Shown here: positions 8,315-19,153 of the stretch, piece by piece
Layout of the letters: each line of letters begins with the position of its first letter
Position numbering within the stretch: the first letter of the stretch is position 1
Assembly: GCF_003061515.1 (NCBI RefSeq)
Contig: NZ_CP028924.1
Span: 2,046,001-2,110,000, forward strand
DNA length: 64,000 nt
DNA from: Colwellia sp. Arc7-D
GTDB taxonomy: Bacteria > Pseudomonadota > Gammaproteobacteria > Enterobacterales > Alteromonadaceae
Reading direction: 5' to 3'
Program-made: the position numbers and the translations under genes
Notes under the pieces: generated by a model
What the model saw: the letters and a program-made list of their open reading frames with translations, nothing else
Database searches by the model: none
What the model was told of the DNA's origin: nothing

Positions 8315-9436
8315 ATGAGTAACAATAACGCAGCAACAGCAAAACTTTTCCAGTCATTCTCCGCTGGTGGTTTAACATTAAAAAATCGCACCGTTATGGC
8401 ACCAATGACACGTACGTTTTCACCAAATTATATCCCTACAGCAGATGTAGCTAAATATTATCGTCGAAGAGCAGAAGGTAATGTCGGTCTAATCATCACT
8501 GAGGGCACATTTATCTCGCATAAAGCCGCTAATGGTTACGAACGTGTTCCAGCCATTTTTGGCGAAGAAGCACTAGCAGGTTGGAAAACTGTGGTCGATG
8601 AAGTTCATGCAGCCGGTGGAAAAATCGCACCACAGCTATGGCATGTAGGCTCAGTTCGAAAAGAAGGTATTGGTCCAGATAAAACTATACCCGCTTATAG
8701 TCCATCGGGTTTATATAAACCAGGATCCCCTAATGGTGTCGCTATGAGCCAAGCTGATATTGACGAAGTCGTTGCCTCGTTTGCGCAAGCGGCGTCAGAT
8801 GCTAAGGCTATCGGATTTGATGCTATTGAAGTGCATGGTGCCCACGGTTATTTAGTGGATCAGTTCTTTTGGGAAGGCACAAATCAACGTAGCGATAAAT
8901 ATGGTGGCTCATTAGAAAACAGAGCGCAATTCGCTGTTGAAATAGTAGAAGCTATTCGCGTTGCTGTCGGTGAAGACTTTCCAATAATTTTTAGATTTTC
9001 ACAATGGAAGCAGCAAGACTACAACGCCAAGCTTTGCCAAACACCTGAAGAGTTAGCAACATTTTTAACACTATTAAGTAATGCTGGTGTTGATGTCTTT
9101 CATGCCAGTACCCGCCGTTTTTGGTTACCTGAATTTGAAGGCTCGGATCTTAACCTTGCTGGTTGGACAAAAAAACTCACCAATAAACCTGTTATCACGG
9201 TTGGCAGTGTGGGATTAGATAGTGACTTTACTGGTGAAGGTAGTGCTGATCTTGGAGGCACATCAAACCCTACCGGTATCGAAGGTTTATTAACGCGTTT
9301 AAATAATGATGAATTTGACCTAGTTGCTATCGGTCGAGCTTTGTTAGTGGATCCTGAGTGGGTCAACAAAATTCAAAGTAATAAAGAAGACGAAATATCG
9401 CCATTTAATAAAGATGCATTGATGAAGCTGAGCTAA
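8315..9436 (+). CDS. NADH:flavin oxidoreductase, Old Yellow Enzyme family
   Basis: A 373-residue FMN-dependent TIM-barrel reductase. FMN and substrate signatures are clear: NRTVMAPMTR near the N-terminus, PQLWHVGSV, and EVHGAHGYLVDQFF followed by RSDKYGGSLENR; the C-terminal DLVAIGRALLVDPEW phosphate-binding region is present. Such enzymes reduce activated C=C bonds (alpha,beta-unsaturated ketones, esters or acyl chains). The dienoyl-CoA reductase FeS extension is absent, so it is a single-domain OYE. Within this locus it may remove a double bond that beta-oxidation cannot handle. Confidence 0.88.
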   Translation: MSNNNAATAKLFQSFSAGGLTLKNRTVMAPMTRTFSPNYIPTADVAKYYRRRAEGNVGLIITEGTFISHKAANGYERVPAIFGEEALAGWKTVVDEVHAAGGKIAPQLWHVGSVRKEGIGPDKTIPAYSPSGLYKPGSPNGVAMSQADIDEVVASFAQAASDAKAIGFDAIEVHGAHGYLVDQFFWEGTNQRSDKYGGSLENRAQFAVEIVEAIRVAVGEDFPIIFRFSQWKQQDYNAKLCQTPEELATFLTLLSNAGVDVFHASTRRFWLPEFEGSDLNLAGWTKKLTNKPVITVGSVGLDSDFTGEGSADLGGTSNPTGIEGLLTRLNNDEFDLVAIGRALLVDPEWVNKIQSNKEDEISPFNKDALMKLS

Positions 9437-9536
9437 TTGTTTCAGCATATAGTTTATATAAATCAATTATCTAGAATTAAAAGTATTAACATAAATTGAC
9501 ATATTAAATGTCATTAATAAATATAAGGATCCCCCC

Positions 9537-10745
9537 ATGGATTTTGAATATAGCGACAAAGTAAAAGAATTAATTGCTCGTGTAACTGTGTTTATGGACG
9601 AGCATGTTTATCCCGTTGAAGCACTAATGCATGAACAAGTCGCCGAAAATCCATGGTCTACGCCTCCATTAATGGAAGAACTTAAGGCCAAGGCTAAAGC
9701 ACAAGGTTTATGGAACTTATTTTTGCCTGTAAGTTACGGTAAATATAGTGCTGGCTTAACCAATTTAGAATATGCCCCATTAGCAGAGTTAATGGGCAAA
9801 ATTATGTGGGCACCTGAAGTATTTAACTGCGCCGCACCTGATACTGGCAATATGGAAGTATTAGCCAAATATGGTAACGAAGCGCAAAAGAAACAATGGT
9901 TAGAGCCTTTGTTAGAAGGAAAAATTCGCTCCGCATTTGCCATGACAGAGCCAGAAGTAGCCTCAAGTGATGCCACTAACATTGAAATGCGTATAGAACG
10001 CGACGGTGACGAATATGTTATTAACGGTCGTAAGTTTTATATCAGCGGTGCATGTCGTAAACAATGTGAAATTATGATCGTGATGGGTAAAACCGATCCA
10101 GGCAATAGCAACCGATACATTCAACAATCACAAGTATTAGTACCCATGAAAACTCCTGGTGTAACCATAGTGAGACCGATGCAAGTCTTTGGTTATAACG
10201 ACTCACCAGAAGGGCATGCAGAAATTACTTTCGAAAATGTTCGCGTACCAGTAGAAAATATTATTGTTGGTGAAGGTAAAGGATTTGAAATCGCCCAAGG
10301 TCGCTTAGGACCAGGACGTATCCACCATTGTATGCGTTCTATCGGTATTGCACAGCGTGCTTTAGATTTAATGTGTAAGCGTGTTAATGAACGTATTGTC
10401 TTTGGTCGACCCATGATTAAACAGCAATCGGTGCGTGAAGACATTGCCATTTCTGCTTGCCAAATTGAACAAGCACGTTTAATGACCTTAAAAGCGGCGC
10501 AAAAAATGGATCTTGAAGGTAATAAAGCTGCAAAAGATATTATTGCCATGATCAAGATTGTTGCACCCAATATGTCACTTGATGTTATCGACCGGGCAAT
10601 ACAGTGTCATGGCGCGCTTGGTGTCAGCCAAGATACTTTCTTAGCACATGCCTATGCTGGTCAAAGAACTTTGCGCTTAGCAGATGGGCCAGATCAAGTA
10701 CACATGATGCAACTGGGTCGAGACTTAGTTAAAAAATCTACCTAA
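9537..10745 (+). CDS. Acyl-CoA dehydrogenase, ACAD10/11-like
   Basis: A 402-residue flavin acyl-CoA dehydrogenase. FAD motifs [13 protein letters not shown] and [11 protein letters not shown] are present. At the C-terminal catalytic position the protein has [11 protein letters not shown] in place of the usual YEGT, the form typical of ACAD10/ACAD11-type enzymes. The next gene is an APH-like phosphotransferase, which in animal ACAD10/11 is fused to the dehydrogenase. Bacterial and animal members act on 4-hydroxyacyl-CoAs after phosphorylation of the hydroxyl group. The function here is inferred from the family and the gene pair. Confidence 0.87.
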   Translation: MDFEYSDKVKELIARVTVFMDEHVYPVEALMHEQVAENPWSTPPLMEELKAKAKAQGLWNLFLPVSYGKYSAGLTNLEYAPLAELMGKIMWAPEVFNCAAPDTGNMEVLAKYGNEAQKKQWLEPLLEGKIRSAFAMTEPEVASSDATNIEMRIERDGDEYVINGRKFYISGACRKQCEIMIVMGKTDPGNSNRYIQQSQVLVPMKTPGVTIVRPMQVFGYNDSPEGHAEITFENVRVPVENIIVGEGKGFEIAQGRLGPGRIHHCMRSIGIAQRALDLMCKRVNERIVFGRPMIKQQSVREDIAISACQIEQARLMTLKAAQKMDLEGNKAAKDIIAMIKIVAPNMSLDVIDRAIQCHGALGVSQDTFLAHAYAGQRTLRLADGPDQVHMMQLGRDLVKKST

Positions 10746-10804
10746 CGTTAAAACCGGTAAAGATTAAAGCTCTGGCTTAAAGACAACAAATAAAGAGAAT
10801 ATGT

Positions 10805-11854
10805 ATGACAGCGACGGTTACTTTTGATGTAGAAAAACTTACGCAATATCTTGAATCTCATGTAACAGGATTTAAGGGTCCTATGACCTTGAGTAAGTTT
10901 AGTGGTGGGCAATCAAATCCAACTTTTAAAGTAACAGCGCAGTCTGGAACTTATGTTCTGCGCAGCCAACCGGCAGGGAAGTTGTTAAAGTCAGCTCATG
11001 CGGTTGATAGAGAATATGAAGTTCTTGATGCATTAAAAGAGACAGACGTTGCCGTTGCCAAGGTGTATCACCTGTGTCGAGACACCAGCATTATTGGGTC
11101 AATGTTTTACTTGATGGAGTTTTGTGACGGCATTGTTTATTGGAGCGCTTCATTAGCTGAAATTACCAGTAATACCGTTCGTAGCCAAATGTACGATGCG
11201 ATGAATAAATCATTAGTCGCGCTTCACAGTGTTGATATTAATGCTGTAGGGCTTCAAGACTACGGAAAAGCGGGCAATTATTTTGAACGCCAATTTGGTC
11301 GCTGGACTTCGCAATATCGCTCAACAGAGTTACAAGAAATAAAAGCCATGGATCAGTTGATGTTGTGGCTTGAAAATCACTTGCCCGAAGACGACGGAAA
11401 AGTGTGTTTAGTTCATGGCGATTTTCGTTTAGACAACATGATGTTTGCCAAAGATAAACCCGAAGTTATTGCCGTACTTGATTGGGAGTTATCTACTTTA
11501 GGTCATCCTTATTCTGATTTAGCTTACCAGTGTATGCAACTACGTATGCCACAAGGTATGGGTACTATTGATGGCTTAAAAGGCGTTGATAGGGAAAGTT
11601 TAGGGATACCAACAGAAGAACAATATGTCGCTGACTACTGTAAACGTATGGGTATTGAGCAAATTGAAAACTGGAGCTTTTACTTAGCGTTTAGTTTTTT
11701 TAGGTTGTCTGCGATAGTTCAAGGGGTAGCAAAAAGAGCATCCGAGGGGAATGCATCCAATGAACATGCCAATAAAGTTGGGGCATTTGTAGAGCCACTT
11801 GCACAAATGGCGTTAAGTATTATCGAGCAATCATCAAACTCAGCAGAATCATAA
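10805..11854 (+). CDS. APH-family phosphotransferase (ACAD10/11-type, hydroxyacyl-CoA kinase-like)
   Basis: A 349-residue aminoglycoside-phosphotransferase-fold kinase. It has the N-lobe FSGGQSNPTFKV nucleotide loop, the catalytic VHGDFRLDNMMF (Asp and Asn ligands), and VLDWELSTLGHPYSDL, the metal-binding Asp segment with the STLGHP variant typical of the ACAD10/11 group. It is not likely to give antibiotic resistance. LvaA of the levulinate pathway and the ACAD10/11 kinase domains phosphorylate 4-hydroxyacyl-CoA; the neighbouring dehydrogenase would then process the product. Of two close ATGs, 10805 is used because 10801 is out of frame. Confidence 0.85.
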   Translation: MTATVTFDVEKLTQYLESHVTGFKGPMTLSKFSGGQSNPTFKVTAQSGTYVLRSQPAGKLLKSAHAVDREYEVLDALKETDVAVAKVYHLCRDTSIIGSMFYLMEFCDGIVYWSASLAEITSNTVRSQMYDAMNKSLVALHSVDINAVGLQDYGKAGNYFERQFGRWTSQYRSTELQEIKAMDQLMLWLENHLPEDDGKVCLVHGDFRLDNMMFAKDKPEVIAVLDWELSTLGHPYSDLAYQCMQLRMPQGMGTIDGLKGVDRESLGIPTEEQYVADYCKRMGIEQIENWSFYLAFSFFRLSAIVQGVAKRASEGNASNEHANKVGAFVEPLAQMALSIIEQSSNSAES

Positions 11855-11927
11855 GTGTCATCAGGCTAAGTTCGAGTCTATAACAATAATAACGTGTCAG
11901 AACATAATTTTAAGGTAAGGAATAAGC

Positions 11928-12689
11928 ATGGATCCACTATTAGATTTTACTAACAAAGTCGCTGTTATCACAGGCGCAGCACAAGGTTTTGGCAAGTTAC
12001 TAGCAGAAGAGCTAGCTAAGCGTGGCGCGAAGCTTGTGATCAGTGATGTTAATGAATCAGGGGTATTAAAAGTTGCTCAGGATATTAAATCCACTGGAGC
12101 TGAAGTTATAGCACTTGCCTGCAATGTATCAAAAAATGAAGATTGTAAAGCCATGGTAGATGCGGCCATTAAAAATTATGGACGTGTCGATATCGGCGTT
12201 AATAACGCCGGTGTAGCACATGAGTTTATGCCATTGCACGACATCGACGAGTCAATAATGGACAGCCAATTTGCCATTAATGTTAAAGGTGTGCAATTTG
12301 GTATGCGTTATCAAATTCAACAAATGTTAAAACAAGGCGAAGGTGCCATTCTTAATGTTAGTTCAATGGCTGGTCTTAGTGGAGCAGCACGAGGCAGTGC
12401 TTATTCAATGGCAAAACATGCGGTTATCGGGCTAACCAAATCTGGCGCTGTAGAATATGGTCGTAACAATATTAGAATTAATGCCATTTGCCCATTTTTT
12501 ACCTTAACGCCTATGGTGACTAATTTTGCGGATGAAGAGCAACAAAAAAGAATGAGTAGAGGCGCACCTATGCATCGTTTAGGTGAGCCTAAAGAAATTG
12601 TCGCTATGATGCTGATGATGTTATCGCCAGCTAATACTTACATGACAGGCCAATGTATCGCAATTGATGGCGGAGTTTCCGCTCAATAA
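11928..12689 (+). CDS. SDR family oxidoreductase
   Basis: A 253-residue classical SDR with TGAAQGFG (cofactor loop, residues about 16-23), NNAG, NVSSMAG (catalytic Ser), YSMAK (Tyr-Lys) and the C-terminal GQCIAIDGG. It likely acts on a beta-hydroxyacyl-CoA or a ring alcohol with NAD. It follows the APH kinase by 73 bases with an AAGGTAAGGA ribosome binding site. Three different SDRs in one locus suggest several hydroxyl oxidations, as in degradation of terpenoid or sterol side chains; the substrate of this one cannot be read from the sequence. Confidence 0.86.
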   Translation: MDPLLDFTNKVAVITGAAQGFGKLLAEELAKRGAKLVISDVNESGVLKVAQDIKSTGAEVIALACNVSKNEDCKAMVDAAIKNYGRVDIGVNNAGVAHEFMPLHDIDESIMDSQFAINVKGVQFGMRYQIQQMLKQGEGAILNVSSMAGLSGAARGSAYSMAKHAVIGLTKSGAVEYGRNNIRINAICPFFTLTPMVTNFADEEQQKRMSRGAPMHRLGEPKEIVAMMLMMLSPANTYMTGQCIAIDGGVSAQ

Positions 12690-12766
12690 TAGACTGTAAT
12701 ACCCTTTATTAATGACAAAATAATGCACGCTATAATTTAGCTAAGTAAAAATGAGAATATAACTTT

Positions 12767-14572
12767 ATGTCTGCAACCTTAATGAATGAACGTGATCTTG
12801 AATTTTTGCTCTACGAGCTTTTTGACAGTGAGGCATTGATAAAAAGGGATCGCTATCAAGATCACGATCGCCAAACATTTAATGAAGTTATGCATACGGC
12901 AAAAGCGATAGCAGAAAAACATTTTCTACCGATAAGGCAGAAACTTGATACGCACCAACCTACTTTTGACGGCAAAAATGTCAGCCTTATTCCTGAACTA
13001 AAACCGGCTATTGAAGCAGTGATCGCCTCTGGTATTTCTTCAGCAACCGCAGATTATGAATCAAATGGTATGCAATTACCTCCTATTATTGCCAGTGCGG
13101 CAAGTACCTTTCTAACTGCCGCGGGTGGGGTTGGCTTAGGCTATAACATGTTAACTAACGCAAATGCCAATCTTCTTCAAGCCCACGGAAGCCCTGAACT
13201 TATTGAGAAGTGGGTTAAACCCATGCGCTCAGGACGGTTCATGGGCACTATGGCAATGACAGAACCAGGCAGTGGCTCGGGCCTTGGTGATTTAATTACA
13301 AAAGCCGTTATGTCTGAAGATGGTACTTATCGCATTAGTGGCAATAAAATTTATATCTCAGGGGGTGATCATAACTTAAGTGAGAATATCGTTCATTTGG
13401 TGCTCGCACGTGTTCAAGGTGCACCCAAAGGCGTTAAAGGTATTTCTTTGTTTGTAGTGCCTAAATACCTAGTGAACGACGATGGTACGATTGGTGAAGA
13501 AAATGAAGTTGCACTTGCTGGCTTATTCCACAAAATGGGTGGGCGTGCTCAAACGTCAACCGCGTTAAGCTTTGGTGAAAAAAATGGCGCTATTGGTTAT
13601 CTGGTTGGTGAAGAGAATCAAGGACTTAAGTACATGTTTCATATGATGAATGAGGCACGTATTATGGTGGGTACCAGTGGCGCGACATTAGCCGTTGCAG
13701 GCTATCAATATGCTGTTGAGTACGCAAAAAATCGTCCACAAGGGCGTTTGCCTTCTTGTAAAGATCCGCTTTCTGCCATGGTTAATATTATTGAACACGC
13801 TGATGTTCGCCGCATGTTATTGGCACAAAAAGCTTACGCTGAAGGTGCGCTTTCATTAGTGCTTTATGGCTCACAACTGAGTGATGACGAAAAAACTGCG
13901 CCAACCAAAGAAGCGCGCGAACATGCCCATGTGTTATTAGACTTTCTGACCCCCATCATTAAAACGTGGCCATCCGAGTACGGCACAAAAGCAAATGACT
14001 TAGCGATTCAGGTGCTTGGCGGTCATGGTTATATTAACGAACATCCTGTTGAGTTGTTCTATCGCGACAATCGCTTAAATGCTATTCATGAAGGTACTAC
14101 AGGCATACAGTCGTTAGATTTATTAACCCGAAAAGTACCGATGCATAACATGGCAGGATATTCTGCAACATTAGCTGAAATTATGAAAATTATTGAGGAA
14201 GCTAAACAGCATAAAAACCTCGATGAATTTTCGCTTCAGCTTAGCCAAGCTGTTGAAACTTTAAAGCAAACGACACAATCTGTCTTGGGCGCTATGTCGA
14301 GCAAAAACATTGATTTGGCCTTAGCTAATTCAGTTAAGTACCTTGAATTGTTTGGTCACGTTATTGTCGCATGGTTATGGTTAAAGCAGGGCATTGTTGC
14401 TAGTCAAGCGCTTAAAAATAAACCACATAAAACCGATGAAGATTTTTATAACGGTAAACTTCAAGCATTGCAGTATTTTTACCGTTTTGAGCTGCCAGAA
14501 ATTACATTATGGTCAACTATTTTATGTCATACCGATAGTACAACCTATGACATGAAAGCAGATTGGTTTTAA
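12767..14572 (+). CDS. Acyl-CoA dehydrogenase with C-terminal extension
   Basis: A 601-residue long-form acyl-CoA dehydrogenase (AcdA/DUF-extended group, about 590-600 residues in other bacteria). FAD-binding MTEPGSGSGLGD and KIYISGGDHNLSENIVHLVLAR are clear; the catalytic glutamate is in AIHEGTTGIQSLDLLTRK, and GGHGYINEHPVE precedes it. The last 150 residues form the helical extension of this subfamily. It would introduce the first double bond of beta-oxidation. It is closely similar in design to the gene at 32557 but clearly a separate paralogue. Confidence 0.9.
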   Translation: MSATLMNERDLEFLLYELFDSEALIKRDRYQDHDRQTFNEVMHTAKAIAEKHFLPIRQKLDTHQPTFDGKNVSLIPELKPAIEAVIASGISSATADYESNGMQLPPIIASAASTFLTAAGGVGLGYNMLTNANANLLQAHGSPELIEKWVKPMRSGRFMGTMAMTEPGSGSGLGDLITKAVMSEDGTYRISGNKIYISGGDHNLSENIVHLVLARVQGAPKGVKGISLFVVPKYLVNDDGTIGEENEVALAGLFHKMGGRAQTSTALSFGEKNGAIGYLVGEENQGLKYMFHMMNEARIMVGTSGATLAVAGYQYAVEYAKNRPQGRLPSCKDPLSAMVNIIEHADVRRMLLAQKAYAEGALSLVLYGSQLSDDEKTAPTKEAREHAHVLLDFLTPIIKTWPSEYGTKANDLAIQVLGGHGYINEHPVELFYRDNRLNAIHEGTTGIQSLDLLTRKVPMHNMAGYSATLAEIMKIIEEAKQHKNLDEFSLQLSQAVETLKQTTQSVLGAMSSKNIDLALANSVKYLELFGHVIVAWLWLKQGIVASQALKNKPHKTDEDFYNGKLQALQYFYRFELPEITLWSTILCHTDSTTYDMKADWF

Positions 14573-14699
14573 CGGTTATGTTGTGCGCCATAGCAGTAAA
14601 ATATTTATTCGCGCAACGTATAGCGTTAAGTTGTAGAGCTAATCTACAGAAAAATCGAAGAAGTATCTTACATAATAAGCAGTTAGATGGAGTTTAACT

Positions 14700-15164
14700 A
14701 TGACAAAAACAATAATAAATAAAGATGAAATAGCCAATTACATTGATTTTGAAGCTAAGCCAACACCTTGGCATAACATAACGCAAACACAAATTAATCA
14801 GTTTGCTGATTGTACGATCGATCATCAATTTATTCATGTTGATGAAGAAAAAGCAAAAGCTACCCCATTTGGTTCAACCATAGCGCACGGCTTTTTATCC
14901 TTATCTATGCTTTCACATTTTGCAGACAGTTTCAGTGTCATTATCGACGGTTGTTATATGGGTTTAAACGCAGGTTTCGATAAAGTCAGGTTTCTCCAAC
15001 CCGTAAAAGTAAATAGTCGGGTAAGAGCACATGCTAAAACTTTACATATTGAAGAGAAAAAGCCGGGGCAATTTCGTTTGTGTACACAAGTAACCATTGA
15101 AATTGAAGGCTGTGACACACCGGCGTTAATCGCTGAGTGGATCACTGTTCAAATGGTGAAGTAA
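14700..15164 (+). CDS. MaoC-like (R)-specific enoyl-CoA hydratase
   Basis: A 154-residue single hot-dog protein. The MaoC hydratase motif is present: IDHQFIHVDEEKAKATPFGSTIAHGFLSLSML (here spread over residues about 40-72), with the catalytic Asp and His of the D-x4-H pattern. It hydrates trans-2-enoyl-CoA to (R)-3-hydroxyacyl-CoA, and the next gene is an MFE-2-type (R)-hydroxyacyl dehydrogenase, so the two probably catalyse successive steps. GGAG ribosome binding site ten bases before the ATG. Confidence 0.86.
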   Translation: MTKTIINKDEIANYIDFEAKPTPWHNITQTQINQFADCTIDHQFIHVDEEKAKATPFGSTIAHGFLSLSMLSHFADSFSVIIDGCYMGLNAGFDKVRFLQPVKVNSRVRAHAKTLHIEEKKPGQFRLCTQVTIEIEGCDTPALIAEWITVQMVK

Positions 15165-15215
15165 AACGATAAATCATCTATATCATTTTAATTAAATAAA
15201 ATATCAGGAAGTATT

Positions 15216-16136
15216 ATGTCAATTAGCTTTGAAGGTAAAGTCGCCATAGTGACTGGTGCAGGTAATGGGTTAGGTCGTTCACATGCATTAGCGCTGGCCG
15301 CCCGTGGTGCTAAGGTTGTGGTTAATGATTTAGGTGGAGCGCGCGATGGCAGTGGTGCATCGTCAGTAGCCTCTCAAGAAGTTGTTCGTTTAATTGAAGA
15401 AAATGGCGGTGAAGCGATAAGTCATGGCGCTAACGTAGCAAACTTTGATGAAGTGCAAGACATGGTGAATCAAGCGATGGAAAAGTGGGGCCGTGTAGAT
15501 ATTCTTATCAACAATGCCGGTATTCTTCGTGATAAATCGTTTTCTAAAATGACATTAGATGATTTTAAATTGGTTATGGATGTTCATGTTATGGGCACCG
15601 TTAATTGTACAAAAGCTGTTTGGGAAATCATGCGTGCACAAAATTATGGCCGTATTGTTATGACAACGTCATCAAGTGGCATGTACGGTAACTTTGGTCA
15701 GTCAAATTACGGTGCCGCTAAAATGGCTGTATTAGGTTTGATGAATACCTTAGTGCTTGAAGGGGCAAAAAATAATATTAGAGTCAACGCACTTGCACCA
15801 ACAGCAGGTACACGTATGACAGAAGATTTAATGCCACCAGAAATTGTACAAGCATTTGCACCCGAAGCGGTTACCGCAGGCCTTTTAACACTTTGTGATG
15901 ATGAAGCACCTAATCGATTTATTTTATGTGCTGGCGCTGGCGGTTACTCAAGTGCTAGTGTTGTTGAAACCGATGGCTGTTTTCTTTCGCTCGACAAACA
16001 ATCACCTGAAACTGTGCGAGAGCAATGGCCAGTAATATCAGATAGCAGCACACAGGTACCTTTAGATTCTGGTGCTAAACAGGGTGAAAAGTTTGTTTTG
16101 AAAGCAATGGCTTTCATGAAATCACACAATAAATAG
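15216..16136 (+). CDS. SDR, MFE-2-type 3-hydroxyacyl-CoA dehydrogenase
   Basis: A 306-residue SDR resembling the dehydrogenase domain of peroxisomal multifunctional enzyme type 2. The signature is the TGAGNGLGRSHAL cofactor loop followed by VVVNDLGGARDGSG, then NNAGILRDKSF, TSSSGMYGNFGQSNYGAAK with the catalytic Ser, Tyr and Lys. The C-terminal extension (residues about 230-306) is also typical. It likely oxidises the (R)-3-hydroxyacyl-CoA made by the MaoC hydratase next to it, before thiolytic cleavage by the following thiolase. Confidence 0.88.
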   Translation: MSISFEGKVAIVTGAGNGLGRSHALALAARGAKVVVNDLGGARDGSGASSVASQEVVRLIEENGGEAISHGANVANFDEVQDMVNQAMEKWGRVDILINNAGILRDKSFSKMTLDDFKLVMDVHVMGTVNCTKAVWEIMRAQNYGRIVMTTSSSGMYGNFGQSNYGAAKMAVLGLMNTLVLEGAKNNIRVNALAPTAGTRMTEDLMPPEIVQAFAPEAVTAGLLTLCDDEAPNRFILCAGAGGYSSASVVETDGCFLSLDKQSPETVREQWPVISDSSTQVPLDSGAKQGEKFVLKAMAFMKSHNK

Positions 16137-16210
16137 TTACGCGTTACAAAATTGTTTTTATATGTCTTTGTTAATTATAATATATTAAGTTAGTTAAAAG
16201 GAAATACATC

Positions 16211-17392
16211 ATGAGAGAAGCCGTAATAGTATCCGTTGCACGCACACCGATTGGTAAAGCATATCGAGGTGCATTTAATGATTTATCAGCTCCAACATTG
16301 GCAGCTGTTGCCGTAAAAGCAGCAGTAAATCGTGCGGGAGTTGATGTCAGTGAAATTGAAGATTGTATTTTTGGCGCCGCTTTAACCCAAGGTAATCAAG
16401 GCATGAATTTTGGCCGTCAAGTTGCCATGGCTGCAGAATTACCGGTGTCAGTTGCAGGAATGACAATAGATCGTCAATGTTCTTCAGGTTTAATGTCAAT
16501 TGCTGTTGCGGCTAATCATATTGTATGTGATGGCGCTCAGGTTATGGTTGCGGGTGGGTGTGACTCAATCAGTTTAGTGCAAAATGATAAAATGAATATG
16601 CATCGATTGGTCGACCCTAGTGTAAAAGCTTACCGACCAGCAATATATATGCCTATGCTAGATACGGCTGAAGTCGTTGCTAAACGTTATGATATTTCAA
16701 GAGCAGTACAAGACGCTTACGCACTTAAATCTCAGCAACGTACAGCAAGTGCGCAAGCCGCTAATAAGTTTGATGATGAAATTGTGCCTGTTACAGCCAC
16801 GCAATTGGTTATGGATAAAGCAACAGGTGACATTAGTAAACAAGAAGTCACTTTAACCAAAGATGAAGGTAACCGTCCATCAACCAATATTGAAGGTTTA
16901 TCATCATTAAAAGCAGTTAAAGAAAACGGTACTATTACAGGGGGCAATGCTTCACAGTTATCCGACGGTGCAGCGGCTGTTGTGCTAATGGAACGTGAGT
17001 TAGCTGAGCAACGTGGTCTTAAGCCTTTAGGTGTTTATCGAGGCATGGCAGTGGCAGGGTGTGAACCGGATGAAATGGGCATAGGCCCAATTTATGCTAT
17101 ACCCAAATTGCTAGCGCGTCATAATTTAACGATAGATGATATTGGTTTATGGGAAATTAACGAAGCATTTGCTGTGCAAGTGATCTATTGTGCAGATAAG
17201 TTAGGTATTCCAGAAGATAGATTAAACGTAAATGGTGGTGCTATTTCAATTGGTCATCCATATGGTATGAGCGGCACAAGAATGGTAATGCATGCACTTA
17301 TTGAAGGTAAACGCCGTGGTGTTAAATATGTTGTGATCAGTATGTGCATTGGTGGTGGTCAAGGTGCTGCGGGTTTGTTTGAAGTATTATAG
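16211..17392 (+). CDS. Acetyl-CoA C-acyltransferase (thiolase)
   Basis: A 393-residue thiolase. The acyl-accepting cysteine lies in [10 protein letters not shown] (about residue 90); the other catalytic residues are in [14 protein letters not shown] (His) and [14 protein letters not shown] (second Cys). It cleaves 3-ketoacyl-CoA with CoA and completes one beta-oxidation turn with the MaoC/MFE genes upstream. Good ribosome binding site AAAAGG. It is of the single degradative or biosynthetic thiolase fold; the chain-length preference cannot be told. Confidence 0.92.
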   Translation: MREAVIVSVARTPIGKAYRGAFNDLSAPTLAAVAVKAAVNRAGVDVSEIEDCIFGAALTQGNQGMNFGRQVAMAAELPVSVAGMTIDRQCSSGLMSIAVAANHIVCDGAQVMVAGGCDSISLVQNDKMNMHRLVDPSVKAYRPAIYMPMLDTAEVVAKRYDISRAVQDAYALKSQQRTASAQAANKFDDEIVPVTATQLVMDKATGDISKQEVTLTKDEGNRPSTNIEGLSSLKAVKENGTITGGNASQLSDGAAAVVLMERELAEQRGLKPLGVYRGMAVAGCEPDEMGIGPIYAIPKLLARHNLTIDDIGLWEINEAFAVQVIYCADKLGIPEDRLNVNGGAISIGHPYGMSGTRMVMHALIEGKRRGVKYVVISMCIGGGQGAAGLFEVL

Positions 17393-17469
17393 AAAACCTA
17401 TTTAGCTATAGAATAAGAAATAAAACATGAAAAGCTATGCTTTAAATAATTGATTGGGGAGATTAAAAA

Positions 17470-19128
17470 ATGGAAAAAATTTGGCTAGAAAAAAGTTACC
17501 CGCCTGGTGTTGAGTTCGAAATTAACCCAGACAAATATAAATCTTTGGCAGAATTATTTTTAAAATACACCAAGCTTTATAAAGATAACACTGCCTTTAT
17601 CAACATGGGTTCAAGCATTACGTATCAAGAGCTAGGGCAACAAGCGAATGATTTTGCTGCTTATTTACAACAAGATCTAGGATTGGTAAAAGGTGATAAA
17701 TTTGCCATCATGATCCCCAATCTTTTACAGTATCCAGTTGCTTTATTTGGTGCGCTTATCGCAGGGTTAACGGTCGTTAATGTTAATCCTCTATATACTG
17801 CGCGTGAATTACAGCATCAATTAAAAAATTCAGGTACTAAAGGCATTCTTATTCTTGAAAACTTTGCACACGTACTTGAAAATGTTATTGAAAAAACTGA
17901 CGTAGAGCATATTATCACCACTGGGGTTGGCGATCGTCTCAGTAAAATCAAGGGCACCTTAGTTAATTTCGCTTTAAAGTACGTTAAAAAACAAGTGCCT
18001 GCATATCACTTTAAACGTTCAATAACTTTCAATGACGCTCTTGCAAAGGGTGCCGCGCTTAATTTTAATCCTGTTGAAGTTGTAGGCACTGATCTCGCCT
18101 TTTTACAATATACCGGTGGTACTACTGGCCCCTCTAAAGGCGCAATGTTGACCCATCGTAATATGGTTGCCAACCTTGAGCAATCTAACGCTGCCACTAA
18201 AAATATTTATGAAGTGGGTAAAGAAATGATGGTTACTGCTTTACCGCTTTATCATATCTTTGCATTAACATCGAACTGCCTGTGTTTTATTCCATTTGGT
18301 GGTACTAATTTGTTAATTACTAATCCACGAAATATGCCTGGTTTTGTTAAAGAATTATCTAAATATCCTTTTACGGCCATTACCGGTGTTAATACATTAT
18401 TTAATGGTTTATTAAATACTCCTGGCTTTGACAAACTTGACTTTAGTCCATTAAAACTTGGTTTTGCTGGCGGTATGTCAGTACAACGTCCTGTTGCTGA
18501 GTTATGGGAAAAAGTGACTGGAACACGATTGTTAGAAGGTTATGGCTTAACTGAGTGTGCTCCATTAGTTACCATGAGCCCTTATAATCAAGAAAGTTAC
18601 AATGGCACTATTGGTATTCCTGCCTCTTCAACCGATATTCGTTTAATTGGTGACGACGGTGAGGAAGTTGCTTTAGGACAACCTGGTGAAATGTGGGTTA
18701 AAGGTCCACAAGTTATGAAAGGTTATTACAATCGTCAAGAAGCAACTGATGAAGTATTAAAAGACGGATGGTTAGCAACCGGTGATATTGCCACCATGGA
18801 TGAAAATGGTTTCTTCACGATTGTCGATCGTAAAAAAGACATGATCATAGTATCGGGCTTTAACGTTTTTCCTAATGAAATAGAAGAAGTGCTTGTGATG
18901 CATGAAGGTGTATTAGAAGCCGCCGCTATTGGTGTTAAAAATGATACAACCGGCGAAGCAGTTAAAGCATTTATTGTTAAAAAAGATCCTAACTTAACTG
19001 AACAAGATATATTCGATCATTGTCACACCATGCTTACCAACTATAAGCGTCCTAAGTTTGTTGAATTTATGAATGAACTACCTAAAACTAATGTCGGTAA
19101 AGTATTAAGAAAAGAATTACGACAATAA
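17470..19128 (+). CDS. Long-chain acyl-CoA ligase, FadD-like
   Basis: A 552-residue ANL-superfamily adenylate-forming enzyme. AMP-binding motifs: [16 protein letters not shown] (P-loop), [37 protein letters not shown] (hinge and Asp), and the C-terminal catalytic Lys in [12 protein letters not shown]. The similarity to FadD (long-chain fatty acid-CoA ligase) is strong, including the length. It would activate the imported acid for the enzymes of this locus. A perfect hairpin follows the stop (19154-19180), so transcription may partly end here. Confidence 0.9.
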   Translation: MEKIWLEKSYPPGVEFEINPDKYKSLAELFLKYTKLYKDNTAFINMGSSITYQELGQQANDFAAYLQQDLGLVKGDKFAIMIPNLLQYPVALFGALIAGLTVVNVNPLYTARELQHQLKNSGTKGILILENFAHVLENVIEKTDVEHIITTGVGDRLSKIKGTLVNFALKYVKKQVPAYHFKRSITFNDALAKGAALNFNPVEVVGTDLAFLQYTGGTTGPSKGAMLTHRNMVANLEQSNAATKNIYEVGKEMMVTALPLYHIFALTSNCLCFIPFGGTNLLITNPRNMPGFVKELSKYPFTAITGVNTLFNGLLNTPGFDKLDFSPLKLGFAGGMSVQRPVAELWEKVTGTRLLEGYGLTECAPLVTMSPYNQESYNGTIGIPASSTDIRLIGDDGEEVALGQPGEMWVKGPQVMKGYYNRQEATDEVLKDGWLATGDIATMDENGFFTIVDRKKDMIIVSGFNVFPNEIEEVLVMHEGVLEAAAIGVKNDTTGEAVKAFIVKKDPNLTEQDIFDHCHTMLTNYKRPKFVEFMNELPKTNVGKVLRKELRQ

Positions 19129-19153
19129 GTATTTAACCATTTACTTACTAATT

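Noticed and set aside
10193..10570. 125-codon minus-strand frame in the acyl-CoA dehydrogenase gene
   Set aside because: Shadow of a strongly conserved gene; no ribosome site and no recognisable product.
10805..11854. Aminoglycoside resistance gene
   Set aside because: The APH fold is shared, but the motifs and the neighbouring ACAD fit the ACAD10/11-type kinase.
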